A stretch of DNA of 64,000 nucleotides from Halopseudomonas xiamenensis (GTDB taxonomy: Bacteria; Pseudomonadota; Gammaproteobacteria; Pseudomonadales; Pseudomonadaceae): NCBI RefSeq assembly GCF_014219065.1, contig NZ_JACLGO010000020.1:19616-83615 (forward strand), given 5' to 3'. Of the stretch, positions 35,553 to 43,911 are shown one piece after another (positions within the stretch are counted from its first letter, which is position 1; each line of letters starts with the position of its first letter). The notes under the pieces are model-generated. The model had not been told where the DNA came from and did not search any database. It was given only the letters and a program-made list of their open reading frames with translations. A program made the position numbers and the translations under genes.

Positions 35553-35992
35553 CATGTCTCCTTGATCTGGCTGGCCAGCCAGGTTTCCAGCAGCAGGGCG
35601 GCGGCCAGGCTGTCGACCGGGTTGTCCCGGTAACTGGCCGGCGTGCCGCGTCCGCTGTCGCGTAGGGTTTGCTTGGCTTCGAAGGTGGACAGGCGCTCGT
35701 CCACACAGTGCACCGGCAGCTGGAAGCGACCGTGCAGGCGGCGGGCGAATTTCTCCGCGCGCGCGCTCATGTCGCTGGGGCTGCCGTCCATGTTCAGCGG
35801 CAGGCCGACCACCAGGGCGTCGGGTTGCCATTCGCGCAGCAGCGCGGCGATCTGCTCCCAGTCGGGGATGCCGTCGCGGGCGCGCAGTTCCTTGAGGGGG
35901 CGGGCGTTGCCGGTCAGCGTCTGGCCGACCGCCACGCCGATCTGGCGGGTACCGTAATCGAAACCGAGCACGCGCTGGGCAGCGGCACCCAT
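35552..35992 (-). CDS. ruvX: Holliday junction resolvase-like RuvX (YqgF)
   Basis: RNase H-fold protein of 146 residues. The N-terminal [19 protein letters not shown] with its acidic residue, [23 protein letters not shown], and [13 protein letters not shown] are family motifs. Homologues act in 16S rRNA 5'-end processing and were also called Holliday junction resolvases. The ATG overlaps the yqgE stop (TGATG). The longer in-frame reading that extends through yqgE is rejected. Confidence 0.95.
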   Translation of the reverse strand: MGAAAQRVLGFDYGTRQIGVAVGQTLTGNARPLKELRARDGIPDWEQIAALLREWQPDALVVGLPLNMDGSPSDMSARAEKFARRLHGRFQLPVHCVDERLSTFEAKQTLRDSGRGTPASYRDNPVDSLAAALLLETWLASQIKET

Positions 35993-36561
35993 CAGGCGTG
36001 GCCCGCCTGGCTGGTGAGCAGGTTGAGATCGATACCCAGGCTGCGCGCGGCAGCCTCCAGCCGTTGCTCCGCATCCACTTCGAACAGGATCTGGTAGTCG
36101 GCCGGGCAGCTGAGCCAGACGTTGTCGACCAGCTCGCGTTCCAGCTGGCCGGCTTCCCAGCCGGCATAGCCGAGGGCGACGAAGGACTCGCTGGGGCCCT
36201 GGCCACGGCTCATGTCCACCAGGATATCCCGCGAGGTGGTCAGTTGCAGCGGGCCCAGGTCCAGGCTCGACTCCCATTGCCCGGGACCACGGTGCAGCAC
36301 GAAGCCGCGCTCGCTCTGTACCGGGCCGCCATTGAATACGGTGCGCCCGCCCACTTCCAGCGGCACGCTCAGCTCGGGCGAGGTCTGCTCCAGTACGTCG
36401 CCCAGGTTGAGGCCGCTGGGCCGGTTGATCACCAGGCCCATGGCGCCTTCCTCGTTGTGCTCGCACAGGTAGATCACGCTATGCGCGAAACGCGGATCCT
36501 CCATGTGCGGCATGGCGATCAGGAAGTGGTGTTTCAGGTACGTCGGTAATGTCTGGGTCAT
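35992..36561 (-). CDS. yqgE: YqgE/AlgH family protein
   Basis: Protein of 189 residues of the UPF0301/AlgH family, once linked to alginate regulation. Conserved parts are [38 protein letters not shown] and [25 protein letters not shown] start at the ATG at 36561 giving [10 protein letters not shown], matching the family; an upstream in-frame start adds 12 unlikely residues. The yqgE-ruvX-pyrR-pyrB-pyrC' order is the conserved Pseudomonas arrangement. Confidence 0.95.
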   Translation of the reverse strand: MTQTLPTYLKHHFLIAMPHMEDPRFAHSVIYLCEHNEEGAMGLVINRPSGLNLGDVLEQTSPELSVPLEVGGRTVFNGGPVQSERGFVLHRGPGQWESSLDLGPLQLTTSRDILVDMSRGQGPSESFVALGYAGWEAGQLERELVDNVWLSCPADYQILFEVDAEQRLEAAARSLGIDLNLLTSQAGHA

Positions 36562-36654
36562 GGCGCATAGTATTGGGTGGACGGGCGCCGAGGGCAAGAG
36601 CGAGCGGAGCGGGAAGCGTCAACAGGCCCCAGAGGCTTCCGGTATGTAGCTGGG

Positions 36655-36968
36655 CCTCCCCTCTCCCCCGGCCCCTCTCCCGCAAGGGGCGAGGGGTGAC
36701 TCGCGCATGGAATACTGTGCTTAGCCTGCACCTATCAGCTATGAGTAGGCTCGCAGTCGCTGGCTTGCGATATCGAAGGCCATATTCCATTTGCAGCGGC
36801 AGGTAGTTATCACGAACAGTCTCAGTCGGGATGCCCTCCTGTTTTCTATGAAATCTCAGGGGTGAGTAGCACTCTTTGCATTGGCAGATATTTCAGGCTA
36901 ACCGCGGCGCCTCATGCGCGAGTCACCCCTCGCCCCTTGCGGGAGAGGGGCCGGGGGGAGAGGGGGAG
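36655..36968. mobile_element. MITE-like inverted-repeat element between yqgE and tonB3
   Basis: Arms 36655-36709 and 36913-36968 are inverted copies of about 55 bases differing by single-base indels in C/G runs. Each arm holds an inner hairpin (CCCCTCTCCCGCAAGGGG) and ends in GTGACTCGCGCATG on the inside. The roughly 200-base core shows no recognisable gene. The arm sequence resembles, but is not the same as, that at 15001-15169. This accounts for most of the 469-bp yqgE-tonB3 gap. Confidence 0.65.
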
Positions 36969-37030
36969 GTTGGCCGGCTGGCCATACACAGCAACACGGT
37001 TCGTGATGAAGCCTCAACAGACCTCGGGCT

Positions 37031-37942
37031 TCAGAAACTGGAGATACGGTCACCCGGCTCGAAGCGCCAGGTACGGATGATCTCCAGTACGTCGATATCC
37101 ATCAGCTCGCCGGTAAAGGGTGCATAGGGCGCCGCCAGGCGGACGATGCGCAGCGCGGCATTGTCCAGCACCCGGTGGCCGGAGGACTCGAGGATCTGCA
37201 CGTCGCGCAGGGAGCCGTCGCGGTTGATCGCCACCAATAGTCGCAGGTTGCCGTAGATGCCCTGGCTGCGGGCTTCGGCCGGATAGTTCTGGTTGCCGAT
37301 GCGCTCGACCTTGCGCCGCCAGGCGTCCTTGTAATAGGCACCCTTGTCCTGCATGGTCGAGGCGGCATTGATGCGGTGCACCCGCGGGCGCTTGGCATAT
37401 TGCTGGCGCTCCTCGGCCAGCTGCGCCTCCAGGCTGGCGATCTCCTCGGACAGGCGCGACATGTCGAAGCGCTGGCTGGCCCGCGGCGCGTCCAGCGGGT
37501 CGGGCTCGGCGGGTTTGGTCGCGACCTTGTCCGGGGCTGGCGCAGTGGTGGTGATGACCTTTTCCGGGGCGCTGGGCTCGGGTGGCGGTGCGGCCTGTTC
37601 GACCGGCGCCACCGGCTTGATCTCGCTGTCCTGGAACACACTCTGCTCGGGTGTGCTGGGCGCGGCCTTGTCATCCAGGGTGCCGCTGCCCTGCTGGTTG
37701 AACTGCGCCAGGTAGTCGGGGTTGTCCGGCTTTTCCTCGGCTGGCTGGCTGGCCAGGGTGATTTCCAGGCTCCGCGACAGCTCGCTGGGGCTGGGCAGCT
37801 CGAAGGTGATGCCGAGAATCACCAGGGCGTGCAGCACGGCCGCCAGAAACAGGGTGAACCCGAGGCGGTCCCTGGGCTCGATGGCCGGGGTGGCCGGACG
37901 AGCGGGTGATGGCGGCGTCGCTGCTGTATTCATGCTATCCAT
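37031..37942 (-). CDS. tonB3: TonB-family protein TonB3
   Basis: Energy-transducer-like protein of 303 residues. One membrane anchor (about 27-50), a proline-rich spacer with PSAPEKVITTTAPAPDKVATKPAEPDPLD, a short coiled coil (LSEEIASLEAQLAEERQQY), and a C-terminal TonB domain (GNQNYPAEARSQGIYGNLRLLVAINRDGSLRDVQIL) are visible. The position next to gshB and pilG matches P. aeruginosa TonB3, which is needed for normal twitching motility. No exbB or exbD is adjacent. The ATG at 37942 has no strong ribosome-binding site; an ATG at 37933 is an alternative. Confidence 0.88.
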   Translation of the reverse strand: MDSMNTAATPPSPARPATPAIEPRDRLGFTLFLAAVLHALVILGITFELPSPSELSRSLEITLASQPAEEKPDNPDYLAQFNQQGSGTLDDKAAPSTPEQSVFQDSEIKPVAPVEQAAPPPEPSAPEKVITTTAPAPDKVATKPAEPDPLDAPRASQRFDMSRLSEEIASLEAQLAEERQQYAKRPRVHRINAASTMQDKGAYYKDAWRRKVERIGNQNYPAEARSQGIYGNLRLLVAINRDGSLRDVQILESSGHRVLDNAALRIVRLAAPYAPFTGELMDIDVLEIIRTWRFEPGDRISSF

Positions 37943-37996
37943 AGACGAGGCAAACTGGCGTGCAGTCTGCCCCTGTCCGGAAAAAAAGTCTACGCA

Positions 37997-38267
37997 CTAG
38001 GGTCTGTTGACGTTTCATCATAATCCGCGTTGCAGCGTAAAAACTCGCCAGGCTAGGCGTGGGACGCAGGCAATGGTCATTCCCTTGCCAAGTCCCACAA
38101 CGACGCATGGCGAGTTTTTACGCGCAACCCGAAGGGCCGGGCCTGTTTTTGCGCGATGCTGCGTTACTCGTCGTTCATTTGGAATGACCAAATTTCTCTC
38201 CTCGCGCCTTGCCTCGCGCAAAAACAGGCGCCGGCGTGGTTTATGATGAAATGTCAACAGACCCTAG
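37997..38267. mobile_element. 271-bp MITE with 27-bp terminal inverted repeats, overlapping the gshB 3' end
   Basis: Terminal repeats 37997-38023 and 38241-38267 match in 26 of 27 positions and begin CTAGGGTCTGTTGAC. Both outer ends are CTAG, which could be a 4-bp target duplication of the kind made by IS5-type elements (inference). Inside, two further long hairpins occur: GCGTAAAAACTCGCCA with its complement near 38108, and CCTGTTTTTGCGCGA with its complement near 38215. There is no transposase gene. It fills nearly all of the tonB3-gshB gap. Confidence 0.85.
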
Positions 38268-39219
38268 GTCGCGCTTTGAGCTGTTGCTCGATGGCATCCA
38301 TCAATTGCCCGCCGATATCGGTATCGTAGGCGGCATCGATCTCGCGGATGCAGGTCGGGCTGGTCACGTTGATCTCGGTAAGGTAGTCACCGATCACATC
38401 CAGGCCGACGAACAGCAGGCCGCGACGGCGCAGCTCGGGGCCGACTTCGGCGGCGATCCAGCGATCGCGCTCGCTCAGCGGCCGGGCTTCGCCACGCCCG
38501 CCGGCGGCCAGGTTGCCACGGGTTTCACCTGCCTGCGGAATGCGTGCCAGGCAATAGGGTACCGGCTCGCCATTGATCATCAGGATACGCTTGTCGCCTT
38601 CCTTGATCGCCGGCAGGTAGCGCTGGGCCATGATCTGCTGCTGGCCATGTTCGGTCAGCGTCTCGATGATGACACTGATGTTGGGATCGTCCTGGCGAAC
38701 GCGGAAGATCATCGACCCGCCCATGCCGTCCAGCGGTTTGAGAATCACATCACTGTGCTGCCGGATGAAAGCGCGCAGAATATCGGCGCGGCGCGATACG
38801 GTGTTCGGCGGGCAGCACTGCGGGAAGCGTGTGGCGAACAGTTTCTCGTTGCAGTCGCGCAGGCTGGCCGGGCGGTTGACCACCAGCACCCCGGCGCGTT
38901 CGGCCGCTTCGAGGATATGCGTGGCATACAGGAATTCGTTGTCGAACGGCGGGTCCTTGCGCATCAGGATCACATCGAGACCTGCCAGCGGCGCCTGCTG
39001 CTCGCTACCGAGCCGATACCAGCACTGCGGATCGGCGAACACCTCCAGCGGGCGGATGCCGGCCATGGCCTGGCCGTCCTGCAGGTAGAGGTCCTGGGGC
39101 TCCATGTAGTTGAGCTCCCAACCGCGCTGCTGGGCCGCCAGGAGCATGGCCAGGGAACTGTCTTTCTTGTAATGGATCGCGCTGATCGGATCCATGACGA
39201 TACCAATGCGAATGCTCAT
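38254..39219 (-). CDS. gshB: Glutathione synthetase, C-terminus completed by a MITE
   Basis: ATP-grasp ligase of 321 residues that adds glycine to gamma-glutamylcysteine. Family blocks are IGIVMDPISAIHYKKDSSLAMLLAA, DVILMRKDPPFDNEFLYATHILE, LKPLDGMGGSMIFRV, and EINVTSPTCIREID. I start at the ATG at 39219 (MSIRIGI), matching homologues; seven extra codons upstream are possible. The final codons for PRVC and the TGA stop lie inside the terminal repeat of the 37997-38267 element, so the natural tail has been replaced. The enzyme core is intact, and activity is probably kept. Confidence 0.95.
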   Translation of the reverse strand: MSIRIGIVMDPISAIHYKKDSSLAMLLAAQQRGWELNYMEPQDLYLQDGQAMAGIRPLEVFADPQCWYRLGSEQQAPLAGLDVILMRKDPPFDNEFLYATHILEAAERAGVLVVNRPASLRDCNEKLFATRFPQCCPPNTVSRRADILRAFIRQHSDVILKPLDGMGGSMIFRVRQDDPNISVIIETLTEHGQQQIMAQRYLPAIKEGDKRILMINGEPVPYCLARIPQAGETRGNLAAGGRGEARPLSERDRWIAAEVGPELRRRGLLFVGLDVIGDYLTEINVTSPTCIREIDAAYDTDIGGQLMDAIEQQLKARPRVC

Positions 39220-39442
39220 GGGAAATTGGGTCGCTGTCATGTTGGGGAAGTGATGGCAGTGTACCCTCTGCCCCGGTTGCGATGAAAGGATGACCGAAGT
39301 CGCAGGATGTCTCATCGCCGGGAAGGCTTTATGGATTGCCTGATAAATCTATGTTAAAAGTAGCCGGAAATGGAATTGGTCGGTCCCGGGCAGCGCCTGA
39401 CCGCCCTGCAACTGACCGCCGTACATAACAAGGGCTGTGTTT

Positions 39443-39859
39443 ATGGAAGAAAATTTCGAGAGCCTGAAGGTCATGGTGATTGATGACAGCAAGACCATTC
39501 GGCGTACGGCGGAAACGCTGCTGAAAAAGGTCGGATGCAACGTCATCACCGCCGTCGACGGCTTTGATGCCCTGGCCAAGATTGCTGACAACCACCCCGA
39601 TATCATCTTCGTCGACATCATGATGCCGCGCCTCGACGGCTATCAGACCTGTGCCCTGATCAAGAACAACACGGCGTTCCGCTCCACGCCGGTGATCATG
39701 CTGTCCAGCAAGGACGGGCTGTTCGACAAGGCCAAGGGGCGCATCGTCGGCTCCGATCAATACCTGACCAAGCCATTCAGCAAGGAAGAGTTGCTGGGCG
39801 CCATCCGTGCCCATGTTCCGCAGTCGGAAAAGCACCTGGCCGGATCAGTGGGGAACTGA
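39443..39859 (+). CDS. pilG: Twitching motility response regulator PilG
   Basis: Single-domain receiver of 138 residues, output of the Chp system that promotes pilus extension and cAMP production through FimV/CyaB in P. aeruginosa. The phospho-acceptor is Asp58 (IIFVDIMMPRLDG), with DD near residue 14 and the Lys in YLTKPFS. The ATG at 39443 follows AAGGG; a GTG two codons earlier is less likely. It is the first gene of the pil-chp operon, divergent from gshB with a 223-bp gap that must hold the promoter; no clear -35/-10 pair was found there. Confidence 0.98.
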   Translation: MEENFESLKVMVIDDSKTIRRTAETLLKKVGCNVITAVDGFDALAKIADNHPDIIFVDIMMPRLDGYQTCALIKNNTAFRSTPVIMLSSKDGLFDKAKGRIVGSDQYLTKPFSKEELLGAIRAHVPQSEKHLAGSVGN

Positions 39860-39896
39860 GGCTCCGCCGGCACAATTTGAATATCCAGGGGGAAAA

Positions 39897-40262
39897 ATGG
39901 CTCGCATATTAGTAGTGGATGATTCGCCGACCGAGTTGTACAAGCTCAGCGGCATGCTGGAAAAGCACGGTTTCGAGGTGCTCAAGGCGGAAAACGGTGC
40001 CGACGGCGTGGCGCTGGCCCGCCAGGAGAAACCCGACGTGGTGCTGATGGATATCGTCATGCCGGGGCTCAACGGCTTTCAGGCCACCCGGCAGCTGACC
40101 AAGGACCCGGAAACCGGCAGTATCCCGGTGATCATCGTCACCACCAAGGATCAGGAAACCGACAAGGTCTGGGGCAAGCGCCAGGGCGCCAGGGACTACC
40201 TGACCAAGCCGGTCGAGGAAGCCACGCTGATCCAGACCGTGAAGTCGGTGCTCGGCCACTGA
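39897..40262 (+). CDS. pilH: Twitching motility response regulator PilH
   Basis: Single-domain receiver of 121 residues, the second output of the Chp kinase, antagonistic to PilG in P. aeruginosa. The phospho-acceptor is Asp52 in VVLMDIVMPGLNGF; the Lys of the signalling site is in DYLTKPVEE. AGGGGG precedes the ATG by five bases. It lies 37 bp behind pilG and 45 bp before pilI. Confidence 0.98.
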   Translation: MARILVVDDSPTELYKLSGMLEKHGFEVLKAENGADGVALARQEKPDVVLMDIVMPGLNGFQATRQLTKDPETGSIPVIIVTTKDQETDKVWGKRQGARDYLTKPVEEATLIQTVKSVLGH

Positions 40263-40307
40263 CCGATGGCGCCGCTGGCGGCGGCGCACAATGACAACAG
40301 GGACGGC

Positions 40308-40844
40308 ATGTCAGAGACAATACATCCTTTCGACCTTCTCCAGCAGCTGGCGGAACGTTGCCGCCAGCTGGCCAGCGGTCTGCCGGCGCAGACCATGGTG
40401 GCCGAAACCTGGAGTGGTGTCGGTTTCCGCCTGGCTGGGCAGACCATGGTGGCAGCCATGGGCGAGGTCAGCGAAATTCTCCATGAGCCGCGTTATACCG
40501 CGCTGCCCCGGGTCAAGTCCTGGGTCAGAGGCGTAGCCAACGTACGTGGCCGGCTTTTGCCGATCATCGACCTGAGCCAGTTCTTCGGCGCCACGGCCAG
40601 CGCGCCGCGCAAGCAGCGCCGAGTGCTGGTGCTCGACCGCGACGACCTGTTCGTCGGTCTGCTGGTCGATGAGCTGTTCGGCATGCAGCATTTTCCAGTA
40701 AGCAGCTTTACCACCTCGGTGCCTGCCCTTGCGGAACGATTCAGGCCATTTGTGGTGGGTGCCTATGTCGGGGATCAGGCATCACTGATATTCAATTTCC
40801 GGGCCCTGGCGCGCGACCAGGCGTTCCTTGACGTGGCGATCTGA
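40308..40844 (+). CDS. pilI: CheW-like coupling protein PilI
   Basis: CheW-domain adaptor of 178 residues linking the receptor PilJ to the kinase ChpA. Conserved parts include WSGVGFRLAGQTMVAAMGEVSEIL, the glycine-rich SWVRGVANVRGRLLPIIDLSQFFG, and RVLVLDRDDLFVGLLVDELFGMQHF. Start ATG at 40308 follows GGGAC. The order pilG-pilH-pilI-pilJ-pilK-chpA is the canonical one. Confidence 0.96.
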   Translation: MSETIHPFDLLQQLAERCRQLASGLPAQTMVAETWSGVGFRLAGQTMVAAMGEVSEILHEPRYTALPRVKSWVRGVANVRGRLLPIIDLSQFFGATASAPRKQRRVLVLDRDDLFVGLLVDELFGMQHFPVSSFTTSVPALAERFRPFVVGAYVGDQASLIFNFRALARDQAFLDVAI

Positions 40845-40931
40845 TCGGGGAGGGGCGGCCCGGCAGTCAGCCTGGCACGCACCAATTCAGGACTTCAAGA
40901 AGCATGCGGTAGGCCAGGTAGGGGCCAGAAA

Positions 40932-42971
40932 ATGAAAAAGCTTGATACCAACATACTGTCCACTTTACGCAGCAACCGTAACATCAGTGGCCTGTTCGCC
41001 GCGCTGATCCTGTCGTTGATTCTGCTGTTCATCAACTTCGTCTATGTGAACGTGCAGAGTTCCTACGATACCGAATACATAGGTCACTCCGGCGAGCTGC
41101 GGGTACTGTCGCAGCAGATTTCCAAGTCGGCGACCGAAGCGGCCACCGGAACCCAGCAAGCCTTCGGCCTGCTGCTGGAGGCGCGCAACGACTTCGAGGA
41201 GCGCTGGGGCTACCTCACCGATGGGCGCGAGGAAACCGGTCTGCCGCCGACCCCGGACACGCTGCAGGAGCCACTGGCACGGGCCCAGGCCGACTGGGAC
41301 AAGGTGCGTGCCAACGCCGACGCCATCCTCAGCAGCCAGAACACGGTACTCTCGCTGCACGAGGTCGCCGCGACCCTGTCCGATACCGTGCCGCAGCTGC
41401 AGATCGAATACGAGGACGTGGTTGACGTGCTGATCGACAGCGGCGCGCCGGCAGACCAGGTCTCCATCGCCCAACGCCAGTCGCTGCTGGCCGAGCGTAT
41501 CCTCGGTTCGGTGAACCGGGTACTGACCGGGGATGATGACGCGGTACTGGCCGCCGACAGCTTCGGCCGTGACGCCAGCCTGTTCGGTCGGGTACTGGAA
41601 GGCATGCTGCAGGGCAACGAGGTGATCGGCGTCAGCCAGGTGACCGATCCCGACGCGGTAGGCCGGCTGGAGGAAATCGCCGATCTGTTCGGCTTCGTTG
41701 CCGAGTCGGTGGACCAGATCCTGCTGACCTCGCCGGAGCTGTACCAGGTGCGCCTGGCGGCGAACAACATCTTCACCGACTCTCAGGCGTTGCTGGACAA
41801 CGTCTCGGACCTGTCCGACGCCTTCGAGAAACGCAGTGATGCGCGCTGGATCAACACCCTGCTCGGTTACCTGCTGGGTATCATCGCGCTGGGCAGCATC
41901 CTGCTGATCGGCGTGCAGATGACCCGTGAAACCCGTCAGCGCCTGGCCGAGACCGCTGCCACCAACGAGCGCAACCAGGCAGCGATCCTGCGTCTGCTCG
42001 ATGAGATCGCCGACCTCGCCGACGGTGACCTGACCGCGGAAGCCACGGTAACCGAGGACTTCACCGGGGCAATCGCCGACTCCATCAACTACTCCATCGA
42101 CCAGCTGCGCGCGCTGGTGGAAACCATCAACCATACCGCCCTGCAGGTAGCCGCCGCGGCCCAGGAAACCCAGGGCACGGCCATGCACCTGGCCGAAGCC
42201 TCCGAGCACCAGGCCCAGGAAATCGCCGGCGCCTCGGCGGCGGTGAACGAGATGGCGGTGTCCATCGACCAGGTATCGGCCAACGCCGCCGAGTCCGCCG
42301 CGGTAGCGGAACGCTCGGTAGCCATCGCCAACAAGGGCAACGAGGTGGTACAGAGCACCATCGCCGGCATGGACGTCATCCGCGAGCAGATCCAGGACAC
42401 CTCCAAGCGAATCAAGCGCCTGGGTGAGTCCTCCCAGGAGATCGGTGACATCGTCAGTCTGATCAACGACATTGCCGACCAGACCAACATCCTTGCGTTG
42501 AACGCCGCCATCCAGGCCTCCATGGCCGGTGACGCCGGCCGCGGCTTCGCGGTGGTCGCCGACGAGGTACAGCGCCTGGCGGAACGTTCCTCGGCGGCGA
42601 CCAAGCAGATCGAGGCGCTGGTGAAGACCATTCAGACCGATACCAACGAGGCGGTGATCTCCATGGAGCAGACCACCTCGGAAGTGGTCAGCGGTGCGCG
42701 CCTGACCCAGGACGCCGGTGTCGCCCTGGAGGAAATCGAAAAGGTATCCACCAGCCTGGCGGCGCTGATCCAGAACATTTCCAACGCGGCGCGGCAGCAG
42801 GCGTCCTCGGCGGGCCATATCTCCAACACCATGAACGTGATCCAGGAGATCACCTCGCAGACCTCGGCGGGTACCACCACCACGGCGCGCAGCATCGGTG
42901 AGCTGGCCACCCTGGCCGAGAGCATGCGTCAGTCGGTGGATGGCTTCACCCTGCCTGGACAGCAGGGCTGA
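40932..42971 (+). CDS. pilJ: Methyl-accepting chemotaxis protein PilJ
   Basis: Receptor of 679 residues for the Pil-Chp system, thought to sense pilus engagement with surfaces. A first membrane segment (about 20-42), a periplasmic domain of two PilJ-type helical modules (about 43-305), a second membrane segment (about 306-330), HAMP, then the signalling hairpin are visible. The tip reads [34 protein letters not shown]. The usual EA-A is here QAS, as in PilJ homologues. It is preceded by pilI and followed by the methyltransferase pilK. Confidence 0.97.
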   Translation: MKKLDTNILSTLRSNRNISGLFAALILSLILLFINFVYVNVQSSYDTEYIGHSGELRVLSQQISKSATEAATGTQQAFGLLLEARNDFEERWGYLTDGREETGLPPTPDTLQEPLARAQADWDKVRANADAILSSQNTVLSLHEVAATLSDTVPQLQIEYEDVVDVLIDSGAPADQVSIAQRQSLLAERILGSVNRVLTGDDDAVLAADSFGRDASLFGRVLEGMLQGNEVIGVSQVTDPDAVGRLEEIADLFGFVAESVDQILLTSPELYQVRLAANNIFTDSQALLDNVSDLSDAFEKRSDARWINTLLGYLLGIIALGSILLIGVQMTRETRQRLAETAATNERNQAAILRLLDEIADLADGDLTAEATVTEDFTGAIADSINYSIDQLRALVETINHTALQVAAAAQETQGTAMHLAEASEHQAQEIAGASAAVNEMAVSIDQVSANAAESAAVAERSVAIANKGNEVVQSTIAGMDVIREQIQDTSKRIKRLGESSQEIGDIVSLINDIADQTNILALNAAIQASMAGDAGRGFAVVADEVQRLAERSSAATKQIEALVKTIQTDTNEAVISMEQTTSEVVSGARLTQDAGVALEEIEKVSTSLAALIQNISNAARQQASSAGHISNTMNVIQEITSQTSAGTTTTARSIGELATLAESMRQSVDGFTLPGQQG

Positions 42972-43030
42972 GTAAAGCGCAGGGAGCGGCTGGATGGCCG
43001 CTCCGATAAGAGCACCGCGAGGGTCGCATA

Positions 43031-43909
43031 GTGCAGAGAACGCCACACTGGTCATTACAGCAGTTGCCAGACATGGACGGAGCGCAGTTCCGTCAGTGGC
43101 AGGCATTGCTGGAGCAGCGTACCGGTGTCTGCGTCAGCCAGCAGCGCCAGGCCTACCTGCAGACCAGCCTGGGCGCGCGCATGCGCGAACTGGGTATTGG
43201 CGACTACCAGGCGTACTACGAACACATCACCGCCGGCATCGACGGAGCCCTGGAATGGTCGGCGCTGATCGAGTGGCTGACGGTACGCGAGACCAGTTTC
43301 ATGCGCCACCGCGCCTCCTATGATTGCGTGGCGCAGTTTCTTGCCGGGCGCCTGTCCGGCAGCCGCGGGCCGCTGCAGTTGTGGAGTGTCGGTTGCGCCA
43401 GCGGCGAGGAGGCCTATTCCCTGGCGATCATCATGGAGCAGGCGCTGGCGCAAGCCGGCCAGGACCGGCGGGACTACGGTATCTGGGCCAGCGATATCAG
43501 CCAGCGCGCGCTGGATCAGGCGCGTCTCGGGCACTACGCCGCAGGTCGCCTGGGCGGCCTGACCGGGGCTGAAGTCGAACAATGGCTGCAACCGCTGCAG
43601 GGTGGGCAATACCGGGTAGCCCCGGCGCTGCGTGACCGGGTGTGCTTCACCCGGCTGAACATCCTGGAACTGGCCCAGGCTCCGATCCGGGACCTGGATA
43701 TCATCTTCTGCCAGAACCTGCTCATCTACTTCCGGCGCTGGCGCCGTCGCAACCTGCTCAACCAATTGGCGCTGCGATTGGCACCGGGCGGTATGCTGGT
43801 CATCGGACCGGGTGAAATAATGGACTGGAACAATCCCCTGCTTGAGCCGGTAGCCGATGACCGGGTACAGGCCTACAGGCGCCGGGGCAGCATGGAATGT
43901 CTGGAGTGA
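43031..43909 (+). CDS. pilK: Chemoreceptor methyltransferase PilK (CheR family)
   Basis: CheR-type SAM methyltransferase of 292 residues predicted to methylate PilJ. The N-terminal helical domain (FRQWQALLEQRTGVCVSQQRQAYLQTSL) is followed by the catalytic domain with TVRETSFMRH, the SAM motif LWSVGCASGEEAYSLAIIM, and FCQNLLIYFRR. It ends 2 bp before the chpA start, so translation is coupled. Confidence 0.96.
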   Translation: MQRTPHWSLQQLPDMDGAQFRQWQALLEQRTGVCVSQQRQAYLQTSLGARMRELGIGDYQAYYEHITAGIDGALEWSALIEWLTVRETSFMRHRASYDCVAQFLAGRLSGSRGPLQLWSVGCASGEEAYSLAIIMEQALAQAGQDRRDYGIWASDISQRALDQARLGHYAAGRLGGLTGAEVEQWLQPLQGGQYRVAPALRDRVCFTRLNILELAQAPIRDLDIIFCQNLLIYFRRWRRRNLLNQLALRLAPGGMLVIGPGEIMDWNNPLLEPVADDRVQAYRRRGSMECLE

Positions 43910-43911
43910 CT

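Noticed and set aside
35553..36206. Long in-frame extension of pyrR to 388 codons
   Set aside because: It overlaps ruvX and yqgE in another frame; the PyrR domain and a ribosome-binding site support the start at 35552.
38007..38257. Two 79-codon frames on opposite strands, both beginning MTFHH and ending GL
   Set aside because: They arise from the mirrored terminal repeats of the MITE, which make both strands read alike. No transposase-like content.
40965..43106. 713-codon minus-strand frame opposite pilJ
   Set aside because: pilJ has unmistakable receptor motifs; the opposite frame is low-complexity Gly/Val/Asp/Leu text.
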